A stretch of DNA of 64,000 nt, taken from contig NZ_BCWX01000001.1 in the NCBI RefSeq assembly GCF_001894805.1, positions 496,001 through 560,000 of the forward strand. The letters run 5' to 3'. The position numbers and the translations under genes were made by a program. The notes below the pieces were generated by a model that was not told the origin of the DNA, did not search any database, and saw only the letters and a program-made list of their open reading frames with translations. This document shows, piece by piece, positions 27,198 through 35,333 of the stretch; position 1 is the first letter of the stretch, and each line of letters opens with the position of its first letter. This DNA is from Rhodococcus globerulus NBRC 14531 (lineage in GTDB: Bacteria; Actinomycetota; Actinomycetes; Mycobacteriales; Mycobacteriaceae).

Positions 27198-27604
27198 TGA
27201 CCGAGCAGCCGAAGAATCAGAGAGACGTATCGCTTGACCCCGATGCTCAGATCTTCGTAATTTCCGTGGCCGCCGAACTGGCGGGCATGCATGCGCAGAC
27301 CTTGCGCAACTACGACCGTCTCGGATTGGTGACCCCGCACCGCACCACCGGTGGCGGGCGCCGTTACTCCCCGAGAGATGTTGCGCTTCTTCGTGAGGTG
27401 CAACGCCTTTCGCAGGATGAAGGCGTCAATCTTGCCGGAATCAAGCGGATCATCGAGCTGACAAATCAGGTCGAGGCTCTGCAGCATCGAGTTCGGGAAA
27501 TGGCTGAAGAGATCGCCAAGGTCCATGCCGGCTACCGCCGGGAACTGGTGCCGATACCGCGCAACAATGCGTTGGTGGTGTGGAAACCGCGTAATCAGCG
27601 GTAG
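27197..27604 (+). CDS. hspR: Heat-shock repressor HspR (MerR family)
   Basis: Protein of 135 residues. The MerR winged-helix pattern is clear (FVISVAAELAGMHAQTLRNY, then RRYSPRDVALLREVQRLSQ), followed by a dimerising coiled coil (NQVEALQHRVREMAEEIAKV). HspR binds HAIR inverted repeats, two of which precede dnaK, and uses DnaK as co-repressor. The ATG at 27197 shares its A with the dnaJ TGA (TGATG). A GTG at 27182 would need a longer overlap and gives an unconserved start. It is the last gene of the operon and is followed by a terminator. Confidence 0.96.
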   Translation: MTEQPKNQRDVSLDPDAQIFVISVAAELAGMHAQTLRNYDRLGLVTPHRTTGGGRRYSPRDVALLREVQRLSQDEGVNLAGIKRIIELTNQVEALQHRVREMAEEIAKVHAGYRRELVPIPRNNALVVWKPRNQR

Positions 27605-27625
27605 CGCGTAGCAGCACGAACTCAC

Positions 27626-27677
27626 GGCCCGGTGGCCTTTCGAATCACAGGATTCGCAAAGGTCACCGGGCCGTTTT
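27626..27677 (+). terminator. Terminator of the dnaK operon
   Basis: GGCCCGGTGGCCTTTCGAATC pairs almost perfectly with the downstream GATTCGCAAAGGTCACCGGGCC arm and is followed by TTTT. It lies 22 bases after the hspR stop. Confidence 0.9.
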
Positions 27678-27810
27678 GCTGCGTTCTTTTGATGATTTTC
27701 ATGTACTTCCACCCAGCGGGAATTGCCCTGTCGAGACGGCCTGAATGTGCATAGCGTTCGCCTGGATGGCCCGTTTGACGTTAGCCAGATCACATCCTAT
27801 GCTTCGAACC

Positions 27811-27847
27811 CAAGCAACCGCTTGCTGGATTATCAAGCGGGCGCTTG
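27811..27847 (+). promoter_or_regulatory. Two tandem CAAGC-N4-GCTTG operators
   Basis: CAAGCAACCGCTTG (27811-27824) and CAAGCGGGCGCTTG (27834-27847) share perfect arms, with centres 23 bp apart. They lie upstream of the ABC transporter operon. The form suits a TetR-family dimer pair, but no regulator is adjacent. Confidence 0.65.
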
Positions 27848-27895
27848 GTCGACTGATGCCCAAAACGGGGTGTGTCCATCGGTCGGGCTAATTCC

Positions 27896-27917
27896 ACGTC
27901 AGGTATTCGCCTGACGT
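27896..27917 (+). promoter_or_regulatory. Perfect 8-bp inverted repeat before the ABC operon
   Basis: ACGTCAGG and CCTGACGT flank a 6-base spacer. It ends 30 bases before the start of the substrate-binding protein, so it could be a second operator or a leader hairpin. Confidence 0.5.
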
Positions 27918-27947
27918 TCGATACAAATGGGTTCTAGGAGTGCGGAC

Positions 27948-29165
27948 ATGAAACGTCGGCCTATTCTTGTGGCGGCAGTTGCTGCGACGGCGGCTCTGAC
28001 TCTCGCGGGTTGCAGTGGCTCCACTGATTCGGAAGGCGGAGCGGACTCGCCCTATCGGGTTCTGCTGACCGGCGGCATCAGCGCCCAGGGCGTTCTGGCG
28101 GCGAACTCGCAGACCTCGCTGCTCGCGACCAAAGCCGGCGTCCAGGTCCAGAACGCGGCAGGCGGTATCGATGGTCGTCAGATCGAGTTGACGACGGTGG
28201 ACGATGCAGGCGACGCGACCATCGCGGTGACCAAGCTGCGTGAGGCGATCAACTCGGGCAACAAGCCGGACCTCTACCTGAACTCCGGCCCGTCGTCCAT
28301 CGCGGCTGCGGTGCTGCCGATCCTCAAGCAGAACAACATCCTGTCGATGAGCATGGCGCCCTCGCCCGATTCCACGGACCCCGCGAAGTTCCCGCTCAAC
28401 TTCGACCTCGCACCTGGTGCGACGGATACCGCTCGCGGAATCTCCGAGTACGCAAAGACCAAGGGTTACACCAGTGTCGGAGTTCTGCATGGCAGCACCG
28501 CCTACGGTGAGCTCTTCGGCGAGGAGATGACAACCGAGCTCGGCAATGCCGGGCTGAAGGCCGCCGGAAACGAAGAGTACGACGCTGCCGCTCTGGACAT
28601 GACGGCACAGTTGCAGTCGCTCAAGAACTCCGGGGCCACGGCAATTGCGTTGGACGCGTACGGCGCCCCGCTCGGATACGTCCTGCAGAGCCTCGAGCGT
28701 CTGGGCTGGGATGTACCACTGATCGGCAACACGTCGGTCTCCGCGACCAACCTCATCGCCAATGATCCGCCTGCCGGCGTCCTGGGCACTCCGCAGGTGA
28801 AGAACCTGGTGACGCAGGTCTTCACCAGCACGGTGTTCGATCCGAACAACGAACTGGTCAACACGATGGTGGACACGATGGCATCGCTGGGTTCCATCCC
28901 GTCCACGCTGATCCTCGCGGACAACTACGACGCGTTCCCCCTGGTTGCGGCCGCAGCGGAGAAGGCCGGCAGCTCGACCGACCCGAAGAAGCTTGCCGAA
29001 GCACTGGAAACCTCTGAGGTCCAGGAGAATGCCAAGACGGCGTTCCTCTCTCGCTACAATTTCAGTGCCGACAACCACGGTCCGAACCCGAATACCAGTG
29101 AGCTGCAGTTCATCAGCCCCACGAAGATCCTCAACGGCCAGTTCGGAAACCCGGCCGCCTCATGA
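27948..29165 (+). CDS. ABC importer substrate-binding lipoprotein, branched-chain amino acid type
   Basis: Protein of 405 residues. The lipobox LAGC places the lipid-modified Cys at residue 22. The mature part is a Leu/Ile/Val-binding-protein fold (VQNAAGGIDGRQIELTTVDD, then a periplasmic-binding repeat with GTPQVKNLVTQVF). It captures the substrate at the outer face of the membrane for the permeases that follow. The family also carries amides, urea, aromatic acids and acyl compounds, so the substrate is open. AGGAG precedes ATG 27948. Its stop overlaps the next start (ATGA). Confidence 0.85.
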   Translation: MKRRPILVAAVAATAALTLAGCSGSTDSEGGADSPYRVLLTGGISAQGVLAANSQTSLLATKAGVQVQNAAGGIDGRQIELTTVDDAGDATIAVTKLREAINSGNKPDLYLNSGPSSIAAAVLPILKQNNILSMSMAPSPDSTDPAKFPLNFDLAPGATDTARGISEYAKTKGYTSVGVLHGSTAYGELFGEEMTTELGNAGLKAAGNEEYDAAALDMTAQLQSLKNSGATAIALDAYGAPLGYVLQSLERLGWDVPLIGNTSVSATNLIANDPPAGVLGTPQVKNLVTQVFTSTVFDPNNELVNTMVDTMASLGSIPSTLILADNYDAFPLVAAAAEKAGSSTDPKKLAEALETSEVQENAKTAFLSRYNFSADNHGPNPNTSELQFISPTKILNGQFGNPAAS

Positions 29166-30019
29166 CAATTCTGTGGTCCGGGTTGGCGCTCGGCGCGGTC
29201 TACGTGCTCGTCGCCATCGGATACAACATCGTTTTCGTTTCCTCCAACACGTTCAACTTCGCTCAGGCTCAGCTGATGATGGTGGGCACGTTTGTCGCCT
29301 ACACCGGGTTGGTCACTCTGAAACTCCCCGTACTCGTGGTGGCGGTCATGGCCACCGTGACGGTGATGCTGTTGGCAGCAGTGGAGGAGATCATCGCGAT
29401 CAGACCGGTCGCCGATCATCAGAATCAATTGGTGACAACACTCGGCGTTGCCACCCTGCTCAACGGTGCGACGCAGTTGATCTGGGGCAGTGAGCCTCTC
29501 ACTGTTCCGTTCTTCGGCTCCAACGATCCCATCACCTTGCTCGGCGGCCGAACCTACCCGGTGGAGATCGCCCTGCTGGTCGCGGCGATCGCACTGGTCA
29601 TCGGCTTGAGCTACGTCTCGAAGAAGACGATGACGGGCCTGGCCCTGATCGGAATCTCCGAAGACCGCGAGGCGGCGATGCTGCGCGGCGTCAACGTACG
29701 ACGGCTGGCACTGGGAGCGTTTGCCTTCTCCGGTGCCTTGGCCGGCGTCCTCGGACTCCTGGTCGGTCCCAAGACGTTTGCGGTCGCGACCTTGGGTGCC
29801 GCGCTGGCACTGAAGGGGTTCGTGGCGTTGGCGATCGGCGGATTCGGCTCTCTGCCAGGCGCTTTGATCGGCGGGCTGACCGTCGGTCTGGTGGAATCGT
29901 TCACCGCGCTGTGGGCGGGCAGCCAGTACAGCAATATCGCCGTCTTCACGGTGCTGATCGTCATCTTGATGGTCAAACCAGCCGGATTGTTCGGCAACGT
30001 CCGAGAACGGGTGGTATGA
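29162..30019 (+). CDS. livH: ABC importer permease, LivH-like
   Basis: Protein of 285 residues with about eight hydrophobic helices. It shows the LivH signature start (SGLALGAVYVLVAIGYNIVF) and the conserved EDREAAMLRGVNVRRL cytoplasmic loop that contacts the ATPase. It forms the membrane channel with the LivM part of the next protein. It overlaps the binding-protein gene by four bases and is separated from the next gene by one base. Confidence 0.88.
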   Translation: MTILWSGLALGAVYVLVAIGYNIVFVSSNTFNFAQAQLMMVGTFVAYTGLVTLKLPVLVVAVMATVTVMLLAAVEEIIAIRPVADHQNQLVTTLGVATLLNGATQLIWGSEPLTVPFFGSNDPITLLGGRTYPVEIALLVAAIALVIGLSYVSKKTMTGLALIGISEDREAAMLRGVNVRRLALGAFAFSGALAGVLGLLVGPKTFAVATLGAALALKGFVALAIGGFGSLPGALIGGLTVGLVESFTALWAGSQYSNIAVFTVLIVILMVKPAGLFGNVRERVV

Positions 30020-30020
30020 A

Positions 30021-31871
30021 ATGGTAAGCGCGTGGCGGACTTTCCGTTCCCTTCCGAGTTGGATCCTCCCGCTGGTCCTGGCTGCGGTGATCTTGCTGCT
30101 GCCCGTGATGGGGCTCGACCTGTCGACGTCGCGGCAGATTCAGTTGGCGTGCATCCTGGCGCTGGTGGTCAGTGGCTTGAACCTGAGCCTCGGCTTTGCC
30201 GGTGAACTGGCACTCGGGCAGGCCGCGATGTACGCGGCCGGCGCCTACACGGCGGGTCTGATGTCGCAAGCCGGTCACACCGACATCCTGGTCCAGCTCG
30301 CTGCCTCCGGTGCGGTGGCTCTGGGCGTCGGCATTCTGACCGGTGTTCCCGGTCTGCGCCTGGGCAATTGGTCACTCGCCATGACGTCGTTCTTCCTGGT
30401 GCTGCTCGTGCCGGACGTACTGGCGATCTTCGGCGGCAAGACCGGTGGCCGAAACGGTCTCACCGGCATGGAGCCTCCGACGCTTTTCGGTTCCGAACTC
30501 GACACCCAGCAGTACTACATGGTGGTCGTCGTCGTGACCGTCCTCTGGTTCGCGGTGATGCGCAACCTGGTGGTCTCACGCCACGGCATCGCGTTCCGCA
30601 CCCTCAAGCAGTCGCCGGTGTTGGCGTCCTCGCAGGGTGTGTCGGTCTTCCGGATGAAACTGCTCGGCTATGCGATCGGCGCGTTCCCGGCCGGTCTGGC
30701 GGGTGCGTTGTTCGCCAACACCGACCTGTTCATCTCGCCGGAAGCGTTCGGGTTCACCTTTGCCACAGCAGTTCTGGCGGCATCGATCCTGGGCGGCGCG
30801 GCAAGCGTGTACGGCGCCGTTGTCGGTGCTGCGATCATGCAGCTCGGGCCCAATCAGTCGACGGCGTTCCAGGAGTACTCGCTGATCTTCTACGGCGGCT
30901 TCCTGATCATCGGTGGTGTGCTGCTCTCGGGTGGATTGACGAAGGTCGGCCGCTCGATGGTCTCGAAACTTGATCGCAGGGCGGGTCTGGGCGCCGTACT
31001 TCCGAAGGAGGATGGCAGCGCCGCAGTCGAACTGGCGCCGATCAACGGTGCACGGTTGGTGGTCGACGGAGTGTCCAAGGCGTTCGGTGGCAACCAGGCA
31101 CTCAACGCCGCGACCCTGAGCGCGGAGGCCGGTAAGGTCACCGCGTTGATCGGACCCAACGGTTCGGGTAAGACGACCATGCTCAACATGATCTGCGGGT
31201 TCTACACCGCAGATGCCGGCGTGATCACGATCGGCGACACGGTGGTCTCCCAATCCTCACCGCACACGGTGGCGCGTGTCGGTGTCGCTCGAACGTTCCA
31301 GACTCCGACGATTCCCGAGAACATCACGGTCCTGGAAGCTGTTGCCTCCGGACGCTATTCGGTGCACCGGGCGTCGATGGCGTCGGCTGTGCTGCGGTTG
31401 CCCAGCTTCCGCAAGGTAGCGAAAGCCGACATCGTCGAAGCCGAGCGGGTGCTCGAGTTGGTCGGGATGTCGCACCTGCGCAACGAGATCGCGACGTCGC
31501 TGCCACTGGGTATGCGTCGTATGCTCGAAGTTGCCCGCGCCGTCATCGCCGAACCGCGAGTCGTCCTCTTCGACGAGGTGGCGTCAGGACTCGACGAGGA
31601 CGAACTCGAACGCCTGGCAGACCTGATCCGGGTGCTGCGCGATGCCGGGGCCACAGTGGTGTTGGTAGAGCACAACTTCCGGCTCGTACTCTCACTCGCC
31701 GATGAGATCGTGGTGTTGGCGCAGGGTCAGGTGATCGCCACCGGCGATGCTGCGGCCATCGAACACCACCCACGCGTCTTGAGCGAGTACCTCGGGGTGA
31801 AATCCGGTGACGAACAAGCGCTTCTCGAAGAAATCGGTGCCGTCGACCATCAGAGCAGTGAGGTGAAGTGA
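30021..31871 (+). CDS. Fused LivM permease and LivG ATPase
   Basis: Protein of 616 residues. Residues 1-325 are a LivM-type permease (LNLSLGFAGELALGQAAMYA is diagnostic). Residues 340-600 are an ABC ATPase with Walker A GPNGSGKTT, Walker B VVLFDEVASGLD and the LivG-type His loop VLVEHNFRLV. The signature is the degenerate LPLGMRR rather than LSGGQ. Fusion of the two subunits fixes their stoichiometry and is known in some actinobacterial importers. The ATG at 30021 follows the livH stop by one base. The stop shares a base with the livF start. Confidence 0.9.
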   Translation: MVSAWRTFRSLPSWILPLVLAAVILLLPVMGLDLSTSRQIQLACILALVVSGLNLSLGFAGELALGQAAMYAAGAYTAGLMSQAGHTDILVQLAASGAVALGVGILTGVPGLRLGNWSLAMTSFFLVLLVPDVLAIFGGKTGGRNGLTGMEPPTLFGSELDTQQYYMVVVVVTVLWFAVMRNLVVSRHGIAFRTLKQSPVLASSQGVSVFRMKLLGYAIGAFPAGLAGALFANTDLFISPEAFGFTFATAVLAASILGGAASVYGAVVGAAIMQLGPNQSTAFQEYSLIFYGGFLIIGGVLLSGGLTKVGRSMVSKLDRRAGLGAVLPKEDGSAAVELAPINGARLVVDGVSKAFGGNQALNAATLSAEAGKVTALIGPNGSGKTTMLNMICGFYTADAGVITIGDTVVSQSSPHTVARVGVARTFQTPTIPENITVLEAVASGRYSVHRASMASAVLRLPSFRKVAKADIVEAERVLELVGMSHLRNEIATSLPLGMRRMLEVARAVIAEPRVVLFDEVASGLDEDELERLADLIRVLRDAGATVVLVEHNFRLVLSLADEIVVLAQGQVIATGDAAAIEHHPRVLSEYLGVKSGDEQALLEEIGAVDHQSSEVK

Positions 31872-32590
31872 TGGAACCGATTCTCAAGGTCCGCAATCTG
31901 CAGACCGGGTACGGCGATCTGCGCGTCGTCTGGGATGTCTCGTTCGACGTCTATCCCGGTCAGGTGACAGCTCTGCTCGGTCGAAACGGCGCCGGGAAGA
32001 CCAGCACGTTGCGTGCTCTGTCGGGGCTCAACAAGGTGGCCTCTGGGACCGTCGAAATGGACGGCGCCGACATCACCGGAGTTCCCGCGCACAAGCGGGT
32101 GCGCCAAGGAATGGCGTACGTGCAGGAGGGCAAGCGGGTCTTCCACAAGCAGACCGTGGAGCAGAACCTTCTTCTCGGCGGGTACACCCGCAAAGTGAAA
32201 CGCGGCGAGCTCATGGAATCGGTGGAATCCATGTACGAGATGTTCCCGATCCTGGGGGAGAAGCGTGCGCTTCCCGCCGGTTCCATGTCGGGTGGTCAGC
32301 AGCAGATGCTCGCGATCGGCGCGGCGTTGATGGCGCAGCCGAGGTTGCTCCTGCTCGACGAACCTTCGGGCGGTCTCGCTCCCGTGATCGTCGGTGAGGT
32401 GATGGACCGCGTCCAGCAACTCAAGGAAACCGGGTTGGCGGTCCTGCTGGTGGAGCAGGCCGTCGAAGCGGCGATGAGCGTCGCCGATCACGTGACAGTC
32501 CTCGACATCGGCAAGGTGGTTCTCGACGCCGACGCCAAGGACATCGACGACCTGGCAGTTCTCAAGGACGCGTACTTCGGACGCGTCTGA
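31871..32590 (+). CDS. livF: ABC importer ATPase, LivF-like
   Basis: Protein of 239 residues. It has Walker A GRNGAGKTS, signature MSGGQQQML, Walker B LLLLDEPSGGLAP and the conserved MAYVQEGKRVFHKQTVEQNL of LivF. It pairs with the ATPase half of the preceding fusion. ATG 31871 overlaps that gene's TGA (TGATG); a GTG three bases earlier is also in frame. The operon ends here, with a terminator 17 bases on. Confidence 0.92.
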   Translation: MEPILKVRNLQTGYGDLRVVWDVSFDVYPGQVTALLGRNGAGKTSTLRALSGLNKVASGTVEMDGADITGVPAHKRVRQGMAYVQEGKRVFHKQTVEQNLLLGGYTRKVKRGELMESVESMYEMFPILGEKRALPAGSMSGGQQQMLAIGAALMAQPRLLLLDEPSGGLAPVIVGEVMDRVQQLKETGLAVLLVEQAVEAAMSVADHVTVLDIGKVVLDADAKDIDDLAVLKDAYFGRV

Positions 32591-32606
32591 ACAGCGGCGA
32601 AAAGGA

Positions 32607-32637
32607 CTTCAGCCCGGCCACCACGGCCGGGCTGAAG
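32607..32637 (+). terminator. Terminator of the ABC operon
   Basis: CTTCAGCCCGGCC (32607-32619) pairs perfectly with GGCCGGGCTGAAG (32625-32637), followed by TTGTCT. Confidence 0.85.
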
Positions 32638-32724
32638 TTGTCTCCCGCTCCGTGGCACGGCCCGTAGCCAGCCGTCGAGCATGCGCCTACCGTCGTCGAA
32701 CAACTCCTGTGAGAGGCAAACTCG

Positions 32725-33897
32725 ATGACTGCTCCTGATGTGCTCGCTCCGGCAAAGCTCGGTCCGGTGACCCTGCGAAACCGCATCATCAAGTCCGCAA
32801 CGTTTGAAGGCAAAACTCCCGATGCACTGGTCACTGACGACCTGATCGAATTTCATCGACGCCCGGCAGCAGGCGGCGTTGGAATGTCTACCGTCGCGTA
32901 CTGCGCCGTTGCGCCCGAGGGGCGCACGGAATACGGCCAACTATGGATGCGGCCCGATGCCCTGCCCGGACTGCGACGGCTCACCGACGCGATTCACAGC
33001 GAAGGTGCGGCCGCGTCCGCTCAGCTCGGACACGCCGGCCCGGTCGCGAATCAGAAGTCGACCGGACTGCCCGCACTTGCACCGTCGAGCTCATTTAATC
33101 CGTTGAGCATGAGAATGATTCGCACCGCCACCACCGCGGACATCACCCGCATTGCTGCCGCACACGGCAGCGCCGCACAACTTGCTGTCGAGGCAGGATT
33201 CGACGCAGTCGAAATCCACTTCGGCCACAACTACTTCGCGAGCTCGTTCCTGAGCCCGAAACTGAACCGTCGCAAGGATTCCTACGGTGGATCGCTCGAG
33301 AACAGGGCCCGGGTTGTTCTCGAGACCGCACGCAGCGTTCGTGACGCTGTCGGCGACAAGATTGCAATCTTGGCCAAGCTCAACATGGATGACGGTGTGC
33401 CAGGCGGATTCTGGGTGGACGAAGCGATTCAGGTGGCGCAGTGGCTGGAGGCGTCCGGCAGTGTCGACGCGTTGGAATTGACGATGGGCAGTTCGCTGCT
33501 CAATCCGATGTACCTGTTCAAGGGTGACGCGCCGATCCGTGAGTTCGCTGCCGCGATGCCGCAACCGGTTCGACTGGGTGTGCATCTCGTGGGTAAGAGC
33601 ATGTTGCATGCGTATCCCTACAAGCCGCTGTTCATGCTGGAAGAGGCTCGGCAGATCCGTGCGGCGGTGAAGTTGCCGCTGGTGCTGCTCGGCGGTGTCA
33701 CGGACAAGGCGGGGATGGATACCGCGATGGCGGAAGGATTCGAGTTCGTCGCGATGGCCCGCGCCTTGCTCCGTGAACCCGACCTGGTGAATCGGATTGC
33801 GGCAGAATCGGATACCCGATCGCTGTGCATCCACTGCAACAAGTGCATGCCGACTATCTTCAGCGGTGCGCGCTGCGTGCTGGTCGAACGCGCCTGA
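32725..33897 (+). CDS. Old Yellow Enzyme family NADH:flavin oxidoreductase
   Basis: Protein of 390 residues, an FMN TIM barrel of the OYE family (LGPVTLRNRIIKSAT start, HFGHNYFASSFLSPKLNRR, RKDSYGGSLENRAR, MARALLREPDLV). The usual substrate-binding His-His/Asn pair is seen as HFGHN. A C-terminal Cys motif (CIHCNKCM) recalls the iron-sulfur ligands of larger dienoyl-CoA reductase relatives but is incomplete. Such enzymes reduce activated C=C bonds, including in enones; action on a steroid enone is inferred from the region. It stands alone between two terminators. Confidence 0.85.
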   Translation: MTAPDVLAPAKLGPVTLRNRIIKSATFEGKTPDALVTDDLIEFHRRPAAGGVGMSTVAYCAVAPEGRTEYGQLWMRPDALPGLRRLTDAIHSEGAAASAQLGHAGPVANQKSTGLPALAPSSSFNPLSMRMIRTATTADITRIAAAHGSAAQLAVEAGFDAVEIHFGHNYFASSFLSPKLNRRKDSYGGSLENRARVVLETARSVRDAVGDKIAILAKLNMDDGVPGGFWVDEAIQVAQWLEASGSVDALELTMGSSLLNPMYLFKGDAPIREFAAAMPQPVRLGVHLVGKSMLHAYPYKPLFMLEEARQIRAAVKLPLVLLGGVTDKAGMDTAMAEGFEFVAMARALLREPDLVNRIAAESDTRSLCIHCNKCMPTIFSGARCVLVERA

Positions 33898-33907
33898 ATG
33901 CTCCAGA

Positions 33908-33950
33908 ACGGTTGCGGCCCGACATCTTCGTGATGTCGGGCCGCAACCGT
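33908..33950. terminator. Bidirectional terminator
   Basis: ACGGTTGCGGCCCGACATC (33908-33926) pairs perfectly with GATGTCGGGCCGCAACCGT (33932-33950) around a 5-base loop. It separates the convergent OYE and serine hydrolase genes. Confidence 0.88.
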
Positions 33951-33963
33951 CCGAAGGGTGAAT

Positions 33964-35142
33964 TTACTCGGCTTGCTTGATCCAGTCCGTGGCATACATC
34001 GTCATGGGACCGAAGAACTCGTGAACGACGTCGTTGACCGCTTCGAGTCCGCTTTCGCTGTTTGTCATGATCACAACACTGCGACCTGTCTCGGGGTAAG
34101 CGATGAAAAAGGCTTTGAACGCGCCGTTGTCGCCCCAGTGCCAGATCGCCTTCCCGAGTTCGTTCTCCTGCAGACCGATGCCGAGGCCCCACTTGATGTG
34201 GTCGATCGCGTCTTTGTTGCTGCCACCGTGGTCAGCGCTGCCAGCAGCGGTGAACATCATGTCCCGAGTTGCAGGTTCGAGTCCTTCGCCTGCGAGAAGT
34301 GCTCCGCGCAGGAACTTCGAGTAGTCGCCGGCCGTTGTCTTCAGAGTGTACGCGACGTTTGCCCGGGGAAAATTGCGCAGGGCCTTTGCCGTGCCGTCGG
34401 CGGTATGACCGACCGCGGTGACGGCCTCGAAGGCCGGGTTGGTCAGTAAGTCGCTGCTTGTCATTCCGAAACGCTGGAAGACGCGCTGCGAGGCAAGTTC
34501 CGCAAACGATGTGCCGGTGAGCGACTCGACGGTCTTCTGCAGGTAATAGAAGCCTTCACCCGAGTATGACCACTGGGTCCCGGGTTCGAAAGTAGTACTG
34601 ACCGGCGTGGTCTCGAACTCTGCACTCGATGGGCCGGTCGCCCAGTTGGGCAGGCCGGTGGTGTGCGTCAGCGCCATTCTGGCGGTGATCTTGTGGGCTG
34701 CAGGATCGGCAGCGATGCGTGGGTATTCAAAATACTCGGACAGTGGCCGATCGAGATCGATGACACCCTCGTCCACCAGTTGGAGGACAACGTACGACGC
34801 CACCACTTTGGTCAGTGAGGCGGCCTCGAAGACGGTATCCGACGTGACGGTGCTGCCGGTCTCGATGCTCGAGACACCGTAGTTGAACTCCTGTCGTCCC
34901 TTGCCGTCCGTGTACACGACCTGTGCTCCGGGAATGCCATGCGCGGCAAATGCTGCGTTGATTCGCTGCGCTAGCGCGGGATCCGTGCTTCCGCTCAGGG
35001 AACCGGTATCGAGAAAGGCAGATCCGGTGGTAGGGAAATTGATCGGCTGAGCCCCGGCGCCGACTGCGGTCGAGATAACGATTGCTATGGAAAATGTTGC
35101 GGAAAGTGCAGGTATTAAAACCTTGCGTTGAGCGGACTTCAC
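33964..35142 (-). CDS. Exported serine hydrolase, beta-lactamase/esterase class C fold
   Basis: Protein of 392 residues. An N-terminal signal sequence (KVLIPALSATFSIAIVISTA, cut near GAGA) precedes a penicillin-binding-protein-like domain. The active-site SxxK is ASLTK, the second motif is YSGEG in place of the usual YxN, and the third is HWG near the C-terminus. Family members act as esterases, D-aminopeptidases or lactamases; the substrate is unknown. It is divergent from the Baeyer-Villiger monooxygenase with 191 bp between them, so an esterase role in the same pathway is possible but not shown. Confidence 0.82.
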   Translation of the reverse strand: MKSAQRKVLIPALSATFSIAIVISTAVGAGAQPINFPTTGSAFLDTGSLSGSTDPALAQRINAAFAAHGIPGAQVVYTDGKGRQEFNYGVSSIETGSTVTSDTVFEAASLTKVVASYVVLQLVDEGVIDLDRPLSEYFEYPRIAADPAAHKITARMALTHTTGLPNWATGPSSAEFETTPVSTTFEPGTQWSYSGEGFYYLQKTVESLTGTSFAELASQRVFQRFGMTSSDLLTNPAFEAVTAVGHTADGTAKALRNFPRANVAYTLKTTAGDYSKFLRGALLAGEGLEPATRDMMFTAAGSADHGGSNKDAIDHIKWGLGIGLQENELGKAIWHWGDNGAFKAFFIAYPETGRSVVIMTNSESGLEAVNDVVHEFFGPMTMYATDWIKQAE

Positions 35143-35333
35143 AAAGACCTTCTTCGAATACAGGGCTGATGGGACTCCCGAATGTTAGGAGACCCGTTTG
35201 CCTGTTTTCCCAGGTGTAACTGCGGGGTCATTAACTCTCAACGCGATTGAAACGAGTCAGGCGTGATCATGACTGCCCATCCACCGGGAGAAGCCGTTCC
35301 GGAACCGATGGAGCAACTCGTACCGTTTCCGGC

